NCBI RefSeq assembly: GCF_001423585.1
Contig: NZ_LMOP01000002.1
Location: 20,371-84,370 of the forward strand
Reading direction: 5' to 3'
From: Xanthomonas sp. Leaf148
Lineage (GTDB): Bacteria; Pseudomonadota; Gammaproteobacteria; Xanthomonadales; Xanthomonadaceae
Length of the DNA: 64,000 nucleotides
Under the pieces are notes generated by a model, which worked only from the letters and a program-made list of their open reading frames with translations, was not told the origin of the DNA and did no database searches. The position numbers were made by a program, and so were the translations under genes. This document shows positions 51,984-63,914 of the stretch, one piece after another. Positions within the stretch are counted from its first letter, which is position 1. Every line of letters begins with the position of its first letter.

Positions 51984-52002
51984 GCCCGGCAATAGGCCGG
52001 GC
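51984..52002. terminator. Hairpin between rpfC and rpfF
   Basis: A 7-bp stem (GCCCGGC / GCCGGGC) with loop AATAG starts 3 bases after the rpfC stop and lies before the convergent rpfF end. It probably terminates one or both messages; the U-tract is weak. Confidence 0.55.
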
Positions 52003-52031
52003 CTGATCCCCCTGCATTGGATCTACCAAAA

Positions 52032-52901
52032 TCAGGCGGGACCTACGCCCATTCGTCGATTCTGTGCCTTGACCAGCCGGTCCATCGTACGCAAGGATTT
52101 GTTGCTCAATGCCAGTGCTGCATCCACCCATATTTCGGTGATGCGCAGCAGTTCTTCATACGGAACCGACTGTGCCACGTTGCGCGCCGCATTCATCGCA
52201 AGGTAGGAGTTGGGGATACGTTTTTGCTGACGAATGAGATTTTCAGTCGCCATCACGCCTTGCCCCTTCGGGACCAGTACGTCCACGATCCCCATCGCGT
52301 GCATTTCTTCGCTGCTGTAGATGCGTCCGTCAAGAATGATTTTTTCTGCCAAATGAGGCGCGACGCGGCGGCATAGGAAGGAATATGCGCCCATTCCAGG
52401 GAATAGATCGAACAAGACCTCGGGAAGTCCCATGCCGATGCCTTCCTCGGCGACGATGGTGTGACAGGCAAGGGCCATCTCCAGTCCGCCGCCCAGTGCA
52501 TCGCCCTGCAGTAGCGCGATGCTGCGGACGTCGCCACCAAAGCCCACGTGCAGATGGTGCACACCTTCCACACACCGTTTTGCATAGCGCAACAAGTGAT
52601 CGCGATTTTGCTCGCGGATCAGGCGTGCAAACAGATCCAGATCCCCGCCTAGATTGAAAGCGCTTGAGTCAGACGCAAGAACGAAATGACGCAGCTCGCC
52701 ATTACGCCTTTCGTGCGGAGCACGCGTGATTGAACCCATGACATCCCATATCTCGTCCAGTAACTCGGGGTTGCAGCAAGGGCGTACACCGAGATGCGCG
52801 TTTGCATGCATGTATAACCAATGGGTGCCGTCAGCTACTGAGCAGTCGACACGAATGGTGGAGTGGGGGCGGTCGAGGGAAATCTTTTCAATCGTGTTCA
52901 T
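52032..52901 (-). CDS. rpfF: RpfF, DSF synthase (crotonase family), divergent allele
   Basis: A 289-residue enzyme of the crotonase superfamily that makes the DSF signal cis-11-methyl-2-dodecenoic acid from acyl-ACP by thioesterase and dehydratase action. The two catalytic glutamates described for Xanthomonas RpfF, Glu141 (GGGLEMAL) and Glu161 (GLPEVLFD), are at exactly those positions, and FDLFPGMGAYSFLC and RITEIWVD are kept. The ATG at 52901 has AGGAT about 8 bases upstream and gives the usual length. The N-terminal 70 residues and many other positions differ from the canonical RpfF I remember, and G+C is low (about 53 % in one hand-counted line). Convergent with rpfC. Confidence 0.92.
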   Translation of the reverse strand: MNTIEKISLDRPHSTIRVDCSVADGTHWLYMHANAHLGVRPCCNPELLDEIWDVMGSITRAPHERRNGELRHFVLASDSSAFNLGGDLDLFARLIREQNRDHLLRYAKRCVEGVHHLHVGFGGDVRSIALLQGDALGGGLEMALACHTIVAEEGIGMGLPEVLFDLFPGMGAYSFLCRRVAPHLAEKIILDGRIYSSEEMHAMGIVDVLVPKGQGVMATENLIRQQKRIPNSYLAMNAARNVAQSVPYEELLRITEIWVDAALALSNKSLRTMDRLVKAQNRRMGVGPA

Positions 52902-53990
52902 GGGCTGATCCTGGAAGTGCCCGCTTCGGGAGAGTGGATGTCGGCGGGCGCGCACGATCCACTCGAAATCGATGCTACACCGGCACTATCTCCATAATGG
53001 CAAGGGGTTTCTTCCAAGTGTGAAGGATCAACGAACCGAATCTTTCGGTGAGCCTTCGTTATAGGGCGTGTGGCGTTGTGAGCTCAATTCTTTCGAAAAT
53101 GAGCCCGGCTGTCATAATTATCTAGTTTGGCGTTAGCTATGTTTTGATGGTCGATTTTTCTCCTCACTGGATGAGGTTTATTGCGATGCGGTTAGAGGAG
53201 CGAGCTCTTCCGAATTGCGAGTTGCGTTGTAGAAGATCGGGTGCGTGCTGGTTGCGGTTGCTTCAGAGGCGAGCCTTTATCGCTAAGCTAAGAGTCAAAG
53301 TAAGGCAGCGTTTTTCATGTCGATGATTGGCGCCCCGAGTACATGGCGCTATTAAAAATCGGTGTCGCAATGTTGCGCGTAGCCGTCTGTGGCTTATTCT
53401 GAATTCTTGTCGGCGGTTCTTTCATTGCGGTAGATGGTGCTCTGTCGCAATCCAGTATTTTCATGATGATGTCGCCAAGCGTTCGCATCAGTGGGCTGGT
53501 GATATGGCTCTCGCTAGCGCTGCAATTTTAGTGGTTAGTCGAGTCCTTGGTGAGCGCGCCGGCGGGTGGTGTACGCTCGGTGCAAAGGCGCTCTAACCAG
53601 CGGTTCGTCTGATTGTTCTCGGCCATCACCCGAGTCGTGGCGATCGCGCTTCGATGCTTCGCTTTGATCAAATGGGAACGCACGGTCTTTCCGTTATCAA
53701 ACTTCCTACTTCCCCTCATCGCTGCGAACGTGAGGCTGAGTATATGCAGCGTGGTGCTCCCTTGCTTGCTTCCAGCCTGCATCGCGATCGCTTCTTTCAC
53801 TTTCATGCTTCTTGACGTCTTGGATCCCTCTGCGGCCGTCTAGCATGAAGCATGCAGTGAAGTACGACAGGTAGAGCATGTATTCGTTTTCTGATGATTC
53901 CTGGGCTGAAATGTAGACGCCCGCAAGGCCTTGCGGCGTTGCGGGCGTCATGACGACTGAACGTCTTCAACTCTGCGGTCGCGCGGTGGA
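52902..53990. other. AT-richer spacer of about 1.1 kb between rpfF and rpfB
   Basis: No credible gene was found. A hand count gives 25 G+C of 60 at 53101-53160 and 31 of 60 at 53161-53220, far below the rest of the window. Short frames at 53144-53326, 53327-53596 (+) and 53528-53806 (-) have no recognisable family, signal peptide or good ribosome binding site. A possible weak rpfF promoter (TTGCCA, 18 bases, TGTAGC on the minus strand) lies at 52974-53003. The rest may be the remnant of transferred DNA. Confidence 0.6.
53916..53949. terminator. rpfB terminator hairpin
   Basis: GACGCCCGCAA / TTGCGGGCGTC forms an 11-bp perfect stem with a 12-base loop about 40 bases after the rpfB stop. It would end rpfB transcription before rpfF, which lies on the same strand beyond the spacer. 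Confidence 0.6.
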
Positions 53991-55673
53991 CTATGCCTTC
54001 GGTGCATCCCGCAGTTCGCGCCGCAGGATCTTGCCGACGTTGGTTTTGGGCAATTCCTTGCGGAATTCGATCACGCGGGGCTGCTTGTAGCCGGTCAGAT
54101 TGGTCCGGCAGTGCGCCTTCACATCGTCGGCGGTGAGGGCAGGGTCTTTCTTGACGATCACGACCTTGACGATTTCGCCTGATTTTTCGTCCGGTACGCC
54201 GACCGCCGCCACTTCCAGCACGCCGGGCATGGTGGCGATGACGTCTTCGATCTCGTTCGGGTAGACGTTGAAACCGGACACCAGAATCATGTCCTTCTTG
54301 CGGTCGACGATGTAGACGAAGCCCAGCTCGTCCATCCGCGCGATGTCGCCGGTGTGCAGCCAGCCGTCCGCGTCCATCACCTTGGCGGTTTCGGCGGGCT
54401 GCTTCCAATAGCCCTTCATCACCTGCGGGCCCTTGATGCACAACTCGCCAATCTCGCCGATCCCCAGTTCCGCACCGGCGTCGTCCTTGATGCAGGCATC
54501 GGTGGAGGGAATCGGCAGGCCGATCGAGGCGTTGTAGTCCTTCAGGTCCATCGGGTTGATGCAGGCGGCCGGCGACGTCTCGGTCAGGCCGTAGGCCTCC
54601 ACCAGGGTTTGGCCGGTGACTTTCTTCCACCGCTCGGCGACCGAACGCTGCACGGCCATGCCGCCGCCCAGCGTCATCTTGAGCGAGGAGAAGTCGATCT
54701 GGTCGAAACCGGGCGTGTTGAGCAGGCCGTTGAACAGCGTGTTGACGCCGGTAAACGCAGTAAAGCGGGTCTTCTTCAGTTCCTTGACGAAGCCGGGCAT
54801 GTCACGCGGATTGCTGATCAGGTGATTGCAGCCGCCGATCTTCATGAAGACCAGGCCGTTCGCCGTCAGCGCGAAGATGTGATAAAGCGGCAGCGCGGTG
54901 ATCACCACCTCAGCGCCTTCTTCCAGCTTGCCGGTGCCGGACAGCCACTGGTGCGCCTGCTGCATGTTGGCGACCAGGTTGCGGTGGGTCAGCATCGCGC
55001 CCTTGGCCACGCCGGTGGTGCCGCCGGTGTACTGCAAAAACGCGATGTCGTCTGATTCGATCTGCAGCGTCGGCACGCTGTGCTTGCGGCCCAGCGCCAA
55101 TGCATCGCGGAAGCGGATGGCACCGTTGATGCGGTATTCCGGCACCAGCTTCTTGACGTATTTGACGACGAAATTGACCAGCGCTGCTTTTGGAAAGCCG
55201 AGCATGTCGCCCAGGCCGGTGGTGATCACCTGCTTGACCGGGGTGTCGGCGATGACCTGCTGCACGGTGGTGCCGAAGTTGTCGATGACCACCAGCACGC
55301 TGGCGCCGGAATCGATCAGCTGGTGCTTCAACTCACGCGGGGTGTAGAGCGGGTTGACGTTGACCACGGTCAGGCCAGCACGCAGGACGCCGAAGGTGGC
55401 GATGGGATACTGCAGGCAGTTGGGCATCATCAAGGCGACGCGGTCGCCTTTCTTTAACTGCAGCTCGCCGAGCAGATAGGCCGCGAATTGCTCGACCAGC
55501 TGATCGGCTTCCCGATAGGTGATGGTCTTGCCGAAGCTGTGATACGCAGGACGATCGGCAAAGCGCGCGACGGATGTCGCGAACACTTCGGCAATGGTGC
55601 GGAACTGCTCGAGATCGATCTCGGCGGCGACGCCGGCCGGATAACTTTGCAACCAAGGACGTGCCTGATTCAT
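53991..55673 (-). CDS. rpfB: RpfB, long-chain fatty acyl-CoA ligase
   Basis: A 560-residue ATP-dependent acyl-CoA synthetase. The AMP-binding motif YTGGTTGVAKGAML, VEAYGLTETSP, the DGWLHTGD segment and the C-terminal KTNVGKILRREL (catalytic Lys) are present. In Xanthomonas RpfB activates free fatty acids, including DSF-type acids, and drives signal turnover. The ATG at 55673 has GGAGGGG about 5 bases upstream; the frame to 55718 is an unlikely extension. Unlike rpfC and rpfF, its base composition is typical of the genome. Confidence 0.95.
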   Translation of the reverse strand: MNQARPWLQSYPAGVAAEIDLEQFRTIAEVFATSVARFADRPAYHSFGKTITYREADQLVEQFAAYLLGELQLKKGDRVALMMPNCLQYPIATFGVLRAGLTVVNVNPLYTPRELKHQLIDSGASVLVVIDNFGTTVQQVIADTPVKQVITTGLGDMLGFPKAALVNFVVKYVKKLVPEYRINGAIRFRDALALGRKHSVPTLQIESDDIAFLQYTGGTTGVAKGAMLTHRNLVANMQQAHQWLSGTGKLEEGAEVVITALPLYHIFALTANGLVFMKIGGCNHLISNPRDMPGFVKELKKTRFTAFTGVNTLFNGLLNTPGFDQIDFSSLKMTLGGGMAVQRSVAERWKKVTGQTLVEAYGLTETSPAACINPMDLKDYNASIGLPIPSTDACIKDDAGAELGIGEIGELCIKGPQVMKGYWKQPAETAKVMDADGWLHTGDIARMDELGFVYIVDRKKDMILVSGFNVYPNEIEDVIATMPGVLEVAAVGVPDEKSGEIVKVVIVKKDPALTADDVKAHCRTNLTGYKQPRVIEFRKELPKTNVGKILRRELRDAPKA

Positions 55674-55770
55674 CTGCCCCCCTCCAGGGTGTTTAGTACG
55701 TGACGCGGTGTGTTCCACGGCACTACAACTCCTGGCAGCATACCGTCATGGATGGAAAAGGCGAAGCGTG

Positions 55771-56220
55771 ATGCACGGCAGCATTCGGCAGTGGAAGCGG
55801 CTGTGGTGGCTGGTGATTTGTGCAGTGCTCCTGGCCGCTTGCGCGCGCGATGCGCCGGAGCAACGCCTGCGTGCAACCTTGCGACACATGCATGAGGCGA
55901 TCGAAGCGCGCGATATCGGCGACGCGATGGCGCCGGTGTCCGCCGATTTCGTAGGCGAAAACGGTCTGGACGCGGCCGGGCTGCGGCGCTTGATGCAGCT
56001 GCAGATGCTGGGGAATCGACAGATTGGCGTCACCGTGGGCCCGTTGGAGGTAGAGCTGCGCGGGCAAACGGCAACCGTGCGCTTCACGGCCTTGCTGACC
56101 GGCGGCAGTGGTGGCTGGGTGCCCGAGCAGGCGCAGACCTATCAGGTGGTCACTGGCTGGCGGCTGCAGGACGGCGATTGGAGGCTGTACCACGCGCAAT
56201 GGGAACCGGCAGGGCAGTGA
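55771..56220 (+). CDS. Small predicted lipoprotein
   Basis: A 149-residue protein with a lipoprotein signal (KRLWWLVICAVLLAAC, lipidated Cys24). The following domain begins RLRATLRHMHEAIEARDIGDAMAP and later has VTVGPLEVELRG and WRLQDGDWRLYHAQWEP, a layout typical of small NTF2-like domains, though no family is certain. It lies divergent from rpfB and convergent with the aconitase gene. Function unknown. Confidence 0.75.
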   Translation: MHGSIRQWKRLWWLVICAVLLAACARDAPEQRLRATLRHMHEAIEARDIGDAMAPVSADFVGENGLDAAGLRRLMQLQMLGNRQIGVTVGPLEVELRGQTATVRFTALLTGGSGGWVPEQAQTYQVVTGWRLQDGDWRLYHAQWEPAGQ

Positions 56221-56392
56221 GGGCGGTTGGGTGCCGCGTATGCCGGCCCTAACGCCATCACCGTGACGGGCGAGCCGCAGGGTAAAACGATGACGTGGCG
56301 GACGAACGCGTTGTTGCCTGGCAAGCGCGTGCACTGCATCGACAGCCCGCAGCATGCGTCGCACTCCGCTACAAGCGCACCGGACCCAGAAA

Positions 56393-56422
56393 CGACATTC
56401 CCGCCAAGCGGCGGGAATGTCG
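56393..56422. terminator. acnA (rpfA) terminator hairpin
   Basis: A 13-bp perfect stem (CGACATTCCCGCC / GGCGGGAATGTCG) with an AAGC loop lies 22 bases after the aconitase stop. On the minus strand it is followed by TTTCTGGG. It should end the aconitase message. Confidence 0.75.
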
Positions 56423-56444
56423 GTCCAGCGTCAGCGGCTAAGGA

Positions 56445-59213
<2,769 letters not shown>

Positions 59214-59317
59214 GCATCACTCCTATGGCGTCGAAGGCTTTAGGTAGGGGCCCTATTCTGAGCAGTTCAGTGTGTACGCACGGTGTGTCCGGGTCGATCT
59301 GCTCGCTTGAGTACGAC

Positions 59318-59346
59318 CGCCCAAGTACGTATCATGTGCGCATACT
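59318..59346 (+). promoter_or_regulatory. Candidate vapBC operator/promoter
   Basis: GTATCATGTGCGCATAC at about 59329-59345 is an imperfect palindrome with GTAT..ATAC ends. It lies just before the antitoxin start, where VapB-VapC complexes usually bind. TATCAT within it could be the -10 element. A related GTACG copy precedes it. Confidence 0.4.
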
Positions 59347-59355
59347 TTCTGGAGC

Positions 59356-59610
59356 ATGCTCATGGAAGCCACCGTTGCCGAACGTGGACAGATCACGCTG
59401 CCCAAGGCCGTGCGCGATGCCCTGGGCCTGACCAAGGGCACCACCCTCAAGATCGAGCTCGATGGTGGGCGCATCATCTTGCGTAAAGATGTCAGCGAAG
59501 CGCTGCGCAAGGTGCGCGGCAAGTTCAAGCTGGTCGATGGCCTGACCAGCACCGACGAGGCCATGCGCGCCATCCGCGGCCGCGCGCCCGGGGACCCGTT
59601 CGACCCATGA
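59356..59610 (+). CDS. vapB: AbrB/SpoVT-type antitoxin (VapB)
   Basis: An 84-residue protein. The N-terminal swapped-hairpin DNA-binding domain (about 5-45) reads ATVAERGQITLPKAVRDALG and LKIELDGGRIILRK. The C-terminal tail (DGLTSTDEAMRAIRGR) should wrap around the toxin. Starts at 59356 and 59362 are both possible. It overlaps the PIN-domain gene by 4 bases (ATGA), the usual antitoxin-first arrangement. The pair lies between acnA and acnB. Confidence 0.88.
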   Translation: MLMEATVAERGQITLPKAVRDALGLTKGTTLKIELDGGRIILRKDVSEALRKVRGKFKLVDGLTSTDEAMRAIRGRAPGDPFDP

Positions 59611-60017
59611 TCGCCCTGGATTCCTCGGTGCTGCTGGACATCCTCATCGGCGACCCGGTGTATGGCGAGGTGTCGGAAATCTGCATCGGCGATGCATTGG
59701 CGCGCGACGAGGTCGTGGTCTGCGACGCGGTGGTGGCCGAAGTGCTGGCCATGCTGGACACCCAGGTCGACCTGATGGAAACCCTGGCCTCGATCGGGGT
59801 GCGCTACGAAGCCACCCAGGAAGCGGCGGCAGTGCGCGCCGGCCATATGAACAAGCGCTTCCGTGCACGCGGCGGCAAGCGCGAGCGGGTGGTGGCGGAT
59901 TTTCTGATCGGCGCCCACGCGATGCTCCAGTGCGATGGGTTGATTACCCGCGACGAGGGCTTCTTCCGCGATTACTTCAAGGGCTTGAAGATCACCGTCC
60001 CCAAGCCCGTTGCCTGA
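59607..60017 (+). CDS. vapC: PIN-domain toxin (VapC)
   Basis: A 136-residue ribonuclease toxin. The acidic active site is recognisable: Asp5 in ALDSSVLLDIL, the Glu in VVAEVLAML, the Asp in VADFLIGAHA, and the final Asp in ITRDEGFFRDYF. VapC toxins cut tRNA or rRNA and are held in check by VapB. All residues are intact, so the toxin is probably functional. Only about 65 bases separate it from acnB on the same strand. Confidence 0.9.
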   Translation: MIALDSSVLLDILIGDPVYGEVSEICIGDALARDEVVVCDAVVAEVLAMLDTQVDLMETLASIGVRYEATQEAAAVRAGHMNKRFRARGGKRERVVADFLIGAHAMLQCDGLITRDEGFFRDYFKGLKITVPKPVA

Positions 60018-60082
60018 TCCACGCCTTCTGATCCACGTCTGACGTTTTTACACATTCACTGCTGTCCTTTTGGAGAACCCGC

Positions 60083-62674
60083 ATGTTGGAAGCCTATCGC
60101 CACCACGTTGCAGAGCGCGCCGCGCTCGGTATCCCGCCGCTGCCGCTGACCGCGCAGCAGACCGCCGAGGTCATCGAACTGTTGAAGGCTCCGCCCGCCG
60201 GCGAAGAAGCCTTCCTGGTCGAGCTGCTGAGCCAGCGCGTGCCGGCCGGCGTCGACGACGCCGCCAAGGTCAAGGCCTCGTACCTGGCCGCCGTGGCGTT
60301 CGGTACCGAGAAAACCGCACTGATCAGCCCCACGCGTGCAACCGAGCTGCTGGGCACCATGCTGGGCGGCTACAACATCCAGCCGCTGATCGACCTGCTG
60401 GATAACGCCGAGCTGGGTGCCACCGCCGCCGAAGCGCTCAAGCACACCTTGCTGGTGTTCGATGCGTTCCACGACGTGCAGGAAAAGGCCGACGCCGGCA
60501 ACGCGCACGCCAAGTCCGTGCTGCAGAGCTGGGCCGATGCCGAGTGGTTCACCAGCAAGCCGGAAGTGCCGCAGAGCATGACCGTCACCGTGTTCAAGGT
60601 GCCGGGCGAAACCAATACCGACGACCTGTCGCCGGCGCCGGATGCGACCACCCGCCCGGACATCCCGCTGCACGCGCTGGCGATGCTGAAGAACGCCCGC
60701 GAAGGCGCGGCGTTCGTGCCGGAAGAAGACGGCAAGCGTGGCCCGATCCAGGCCATTGCCGACCTCAAGGACAAGGGCCATCTGGTGGCCTATGTGGGCG
60801 ACGTGGTCGGCACCGGTTCTTCGCGCAAGTCGGCGACCAACTCGGTGCTGTGGTGGACCGGCGAGGACATTCCGTACATCCCCAACAAGCGCTTCGGCGG
60901 CGTGTGCCTGGGTAGCAAGATCGCCCCGATCTTCTACAACACCATGGAAGACGCCGGTGCGCTGCCGATCGAGCTGGACGTGTCGCAGATGGAGCACGGC
61001 GACGTGGTCGAGCTGCGTCCGTATGACGGCAAGGCGCTGAAGAACGGGCAGGTGATTGCCGAGTTCGCGATGAAGTCGGACGTGCTGTTCGACGAAGTGC
61101 GCGCCGGTGGCCGCATTCCGCTGATCGTGGGCCGCGGCCTCACCGCCAAGGCGCGCGAATTCCTGGGCCTGCCGACCTCGGATCTGTTCCGCCTGCCGAT
61201 GGACCCGCCGGACACCGGCAAGGGCTTCTCGCTGGCACAGAAGATGGTCGGCCGCGCCTGTGGCTTGCCGGAAGGCCAGGGCATGCGCCCGGGCACCTAT
61301 TGCGAGCCGAAGATGACCTCGGTGGGTTCGCAGGACACCACCGGCCCGATGACCCGCGACGAGCTGAAGGACCTGGCCTGCCTGGGCTTCTCCGCCGACC
61401 TGGTGATGCAGTCGTTCTGCCACACCGCCGCTTACCCCAAGCCGGTGGACGTCAAGACCCACCACACGCTGCCGGAATTCATCTCCACCCGTGGCGGCGT
61501 GTCGCTGCGTCCGGGAGATGGCGTGATCCACAGCTGGCTCAATCGCATGCTGCTGCCCGACACCGTGGGCACCGGCGGCGACTCGCACACGCGTTTCCCG
61601 ATCGGTATCTCGTTCCCGGCCGGCTCCGGCCTGGTGGCGTTCGCCGCCGCCACCGGGGTGATGCCGCTGGACATGCCCGAGAGCGTGCTGGTGCGTTTCA
61701 AGGGTGAGATGCAGCCGGGCGTGACCCTGCGCGATCTGGTCAACGCGATCCCGCTGTATGCGATCAAGGACGGTCTGCTGACCGTGGCCAAGCAGGGCAA
61801 GAAGAACATCTTCTCCGGCCGCATCCTGGAAATCGAAGGCTTGCCGAATCTGAAGGTGGAGCAGGCGTTCGAACTGTCCGATGCCTCGGCCGAGCGTTCG
61901 GCGGCCGGTTGCAGCGTGCACCTGGACAAGGCGCCGATCATCGAATACCTGACCAGCAACATCACCCTGCTGCGCTGGATGATCGCCGAAGGCTATGCCG
62001 ACGCGCGCACCCTGGGCCGCCGCATCAAGAAGATGGAAGAGTGGCTGGCCGACCCGCAGCTGCTGCAGCCCGATGCCGATGCCGAATATGCCGCGGTCAT
62101 CGAGATCGACCTGGCCGACATCCACGAGCCGATCGTGGCGTGCCCGAACGACCCGGACGACGTCAAGACGCTGTCCGACGTAGCCGGTGCGGCGATCGAC
62201 GAAGTGTTCATCGGTTCGTGCATGACCAACATCGGTCACTTCCGTGCCGCGGCCAAGCTGCTGGAAGGCAAGCGCGACATCCCGACCCGCCTGTGGGTGG
62301 CACCGCCGACCAAGATGGATGCCTCCGAGCTGACCAAGGAAGGCCATTACGGCACCTTCGGCGCAGCCGGCGCGCGCATGGAGATGCCGGGCTGCTCGCT
62401 GTGCATGGGCAACCAGGCGCAGGCTCGCGAGGGCGCCACGGTGTTCTCCACCTCTACGCGTAACTTCCCCAACCGTCTGGGCCGCAACACCAATGTGTAC
62501 CTGGGCTCGGCGGAACTGGCGGCGATCTGCTCGCGCCTGGGCCGGATTCCGACCAAGGAGGAGTACATGGCCGATGTGGGCGTGATCAAGACCAGTGGCG
62601 ACCAGATCTACCGCTACATGAACTTCGATCAGATCCAGGAATATCAGGACGTTGCGGATACCGTCGCGGCCTGA
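60083..62674 (+). CDS. acnB: Aconitate hydratase B / 2-methylisocitrate dehydratase
   Basis: An 863-residue iron-sulfur enzyme, the main TCA-cycle aconitase. The N-terminal helical HEAT-like domain (1-160) is followed by the swivel domain with [14 protein letters not shown]. The catalytic part has [31 protein letters not shown] and [14 protein letters not shown], which supply cluster cysteines. Length matches E. coli AcnB (865). It is followed by a strong terminator. It is a homologue of different domain order, not a copy of acnA. Confidence 0.97.
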   Translation: MLEAYRHHVAERAALGIPPLPLTAQQTAEVIELLKAPPAGEEAFLVELLSQRVPAGVDDAAKVKASYLAAVAFGTEKTALISPTRATELLGTMLGGYNIQPLIDLLDNAELGATAAEALKHTLLVFDAFHDVQEKADAGNAHAKSVLQSWADAEWFTSKPEVPQSMTVTVFKVPGETNTDDLSPAPDATTRPDIPLHALAMLKNAREGAAFVPEEDGKRGPIQAIADLKDKGHLVAYVGDVVGTGSSRKSATNSVLWWTGEDIPYIPNKRFGGVCLGSKIAPIFYNTMEDAGALPIELDVSQMEHGDVVELRPYDGKALKNGQVIAEFAMKSDVLFDEVRAGGRIPLIVGRGLTAKAREFLGLPTSDLFRLPMDPPDTGKGFSLAQKMVGRACGLPEGQGMRPGTYCEPKMTSVGSQDTTGPMTRDELKDLACLGFSADLVMQSFCHTAAYPKPVDVKTHHTLPEFISTRGGVSLRPGDGVIHSWLNRMLLPDTVGTGGDSHTRFPIGISFPAGSGLVAFAAATGVMPLDMPESVLVRFKGEMQPGVTLRDLVNAIPLYAIKDGLLTVAKQGKKNIFSGRILEIEGLPNLKVEQAFELSDASAERSAAGCSVHLDKAPIIEYLTSNITLLRWMIAEGYADARTLGRRIKKMEEWLADPQLLQPDADAEYAAVIEIDLADIHEPIVACPNDPDDVKTLSDVAGAAIDEVFIGSCMTNIGHFRAAAKLLEGKRDIPTRLWVAPPTKMDASELTKEGHYGTFGAAGARMEMPGCSLCMGNQAQAREGATVFSTSTRNFPNRLGRNTNVYLGSAELAAICSRLGRIPTKEEYMADVGVIKTSGDQIYRYMNFDQIQEYQDVADTVAA

Positions 62675-62699
62675 TCCAGCGGATTGGATGGACCTTAAA

Positions 62700-62724
62700 A
62701 CGCCCGGCAATGCCGGGCGTTTTT
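62700..62724 (+). terminator. Strong Rho-independent terminator of acnB
   Basis: ACGCCCGGC / GCCGGGCGT (9-bp stem, AAT loop) is followed directly by TTTTT and preceded by AAAA, so it may work in both directions. It lies 26 bases after the acnB stop. Confidence 0.9.
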
Positions 62725-62855
62725 CGTTTATCGGGCAATGACTTCGCTTCGCGTAGAGCGTGACGTGCGTCAAAACAAATCGCAGTTAAACCGCTTGCCG
62801 CACTGCAACAAATTTCTGATGTGAAGAGGTCTAGAGTTCCGCCGCCCTCCCATTT

Positions 62856-63683
62856 ATGTCGATGCCGATGCCTTCTTGCACGATCGCAGGTCAAACACTC
62901 CATTACACCCAGCACGGTCAAGGTTTTCCGATCCTGCTCGGCCACAGCTACCTGTGGGACGCGGCGATGTGGGAGCCGCAGATCCAGGCGCTTTCGCAGT
63001 ACTACCAGGTGATCGTTCCTGAGCTGTGGGGCCATGGGCAGTCGGGCGAACTGCCGCAAGGCACGCAGGGAATCGACGATCTTGCCCGGCAGATGCTTGG
63101 CCTGCTGGACGCGCTGGAGCTGCCGCAGTGCGCGGTGGTGGGCCTGTCGGTGGGCGGCATGTGGGGCGCCGAGCTTGCTTTGATGGCGCCAGAGCGCGTG
63201 CGCAGCCTGGTGTTGATGGACACCTTCCTGGGCGCCGAGCCGCAGGCCACGCGTGCGCGTTACTTCGGCATGCTGGATGCGATCGAGGCGGCCGGGCAGG
63301 TGACGCCTGCGCTGATCGAGGCGATCGTGCCGATCTTCTTCCGCCCCGGCATCGATCTGACATCGGCATTGCCGGCCGCGTTCGCGCAGCGCCTGGCGGC
63401 GATGACGGCCGAGCAGCTACGGACGTCGATCGTGCCGCTTGGCCGCCTGATCTTCGGACGTGCCGACCGACTGGATGCCATGTCTGCGCTGGATCCTGCC
63501 AACACCTTCCTGCTTGGTGGCGACGCGGATATTGCGCGGCCGCCGGAAGAGTTGTGGATGATGGCCGAAGCGATCTGCTGCGATTACGAACTGGTGCCCG
63601 ATGCCGGGCATATCGCATCGCTGGAGAATCCGGCGTTCGTCAATGCGCAGTTGCTCGGGTGGTTCAAACGCACCTTGTCGTGA
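62856..63683 (+). CDS. Alpha/beta hydrolase
   Basis: A 275-residue alpha/beta-hydrolase-fold protein. The nucleophile elbow is GLSVGGMWG with Ser at about 98, and the catalytic His is in PDAGHIASLENP. HSYLWDAAMWEPQI near the N-terminus forms the oxyanion-hole region. The family includes esterases, lactonases and C-C hydrolases; the substrate is not predictable. Starts at 62856 and 62862 are possible. It appears to be a separate transcription unit after the acnB terminator. Confidence 0.85.
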   Translation: MSMPMPSCTIAGQTLHYTQHGQGFPILLGHSYLWDAAMWEPQIQALSQYYQVIVPELWGHGQSGELPQGTQGIDDLARQMLGLLDALELPQCAVVGLSVGGMWGAELALMAPERVRSLVLMDTFLGAEPQATRARYFGMLDAIEAAGQVTPALIEAIVPIFFRPGIDLTSALPAAFAQRLAAMTAEQLRTSIVPLGRLIFGRADRLDAMSALDPANTFLLGGDADIARPPEELWMMAEAICCDYELVPDAGHIASLENPAFVNAQLLGWFKRTLS

Positions 63684-63803
63684 GGTTGAAGCGGGGAGGG
63701 TGCGCGTGGAATAACGCGTGTGCCCTTACTCCAAGCGCTCTTCGATAGGGTGAGATGGCTTATCGCTGCTTTGCGTCTCCCGTTGAGAGCTTCAGATGTG
63801 TTT

Positions 63804-63914
63804 CCTTCTCCCGTCGGGAGAAGGTGCCCGTAGGGCGGATGAGGGGAGGGTTTCGGCGGGATTTGTGGGTGGCCGTACCCTCACCCCAACCCCTCTCCCG
63901 CAGGGAGAGGGGCT
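63804..63914. repeat. Xanthomonas intergenic repeats, pair at right end
   Basis: CCTTCTCCCGTCGGGAGAAG GTGCCCGTAGGGCGGATGAG GGG (63804-63845) is the inverted form of the repeat at 15821-15866. It is followed by the related CCCTCACCCCAACCCCTCTC CCGCAGGGAGAGGGGC at 63878-63913. The two face each other as an inverted pair. The open frame that reads through them (63796-63999) is repeat-derived, not a gene. Confidence 0.75.

Noticed and set aside
53144..53806. Three small frames in the rpfF-rpfB spacer as genes
   Set aside because: They lack ribosome binding sites, signal peptides and recognisable families and are Arg/Cys-rich; a degraded insertion-sequence origin was considered, but no transposase motif is visible.
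60056..62773. 905-codon open frame on the minus strand opposite acnB
   Set aside because: High-GC codon bias of acnB leaves the antisense frame open; its translation is rich in His, Arg and Gln without any fold or motif, and acnB itself is unmistakable.
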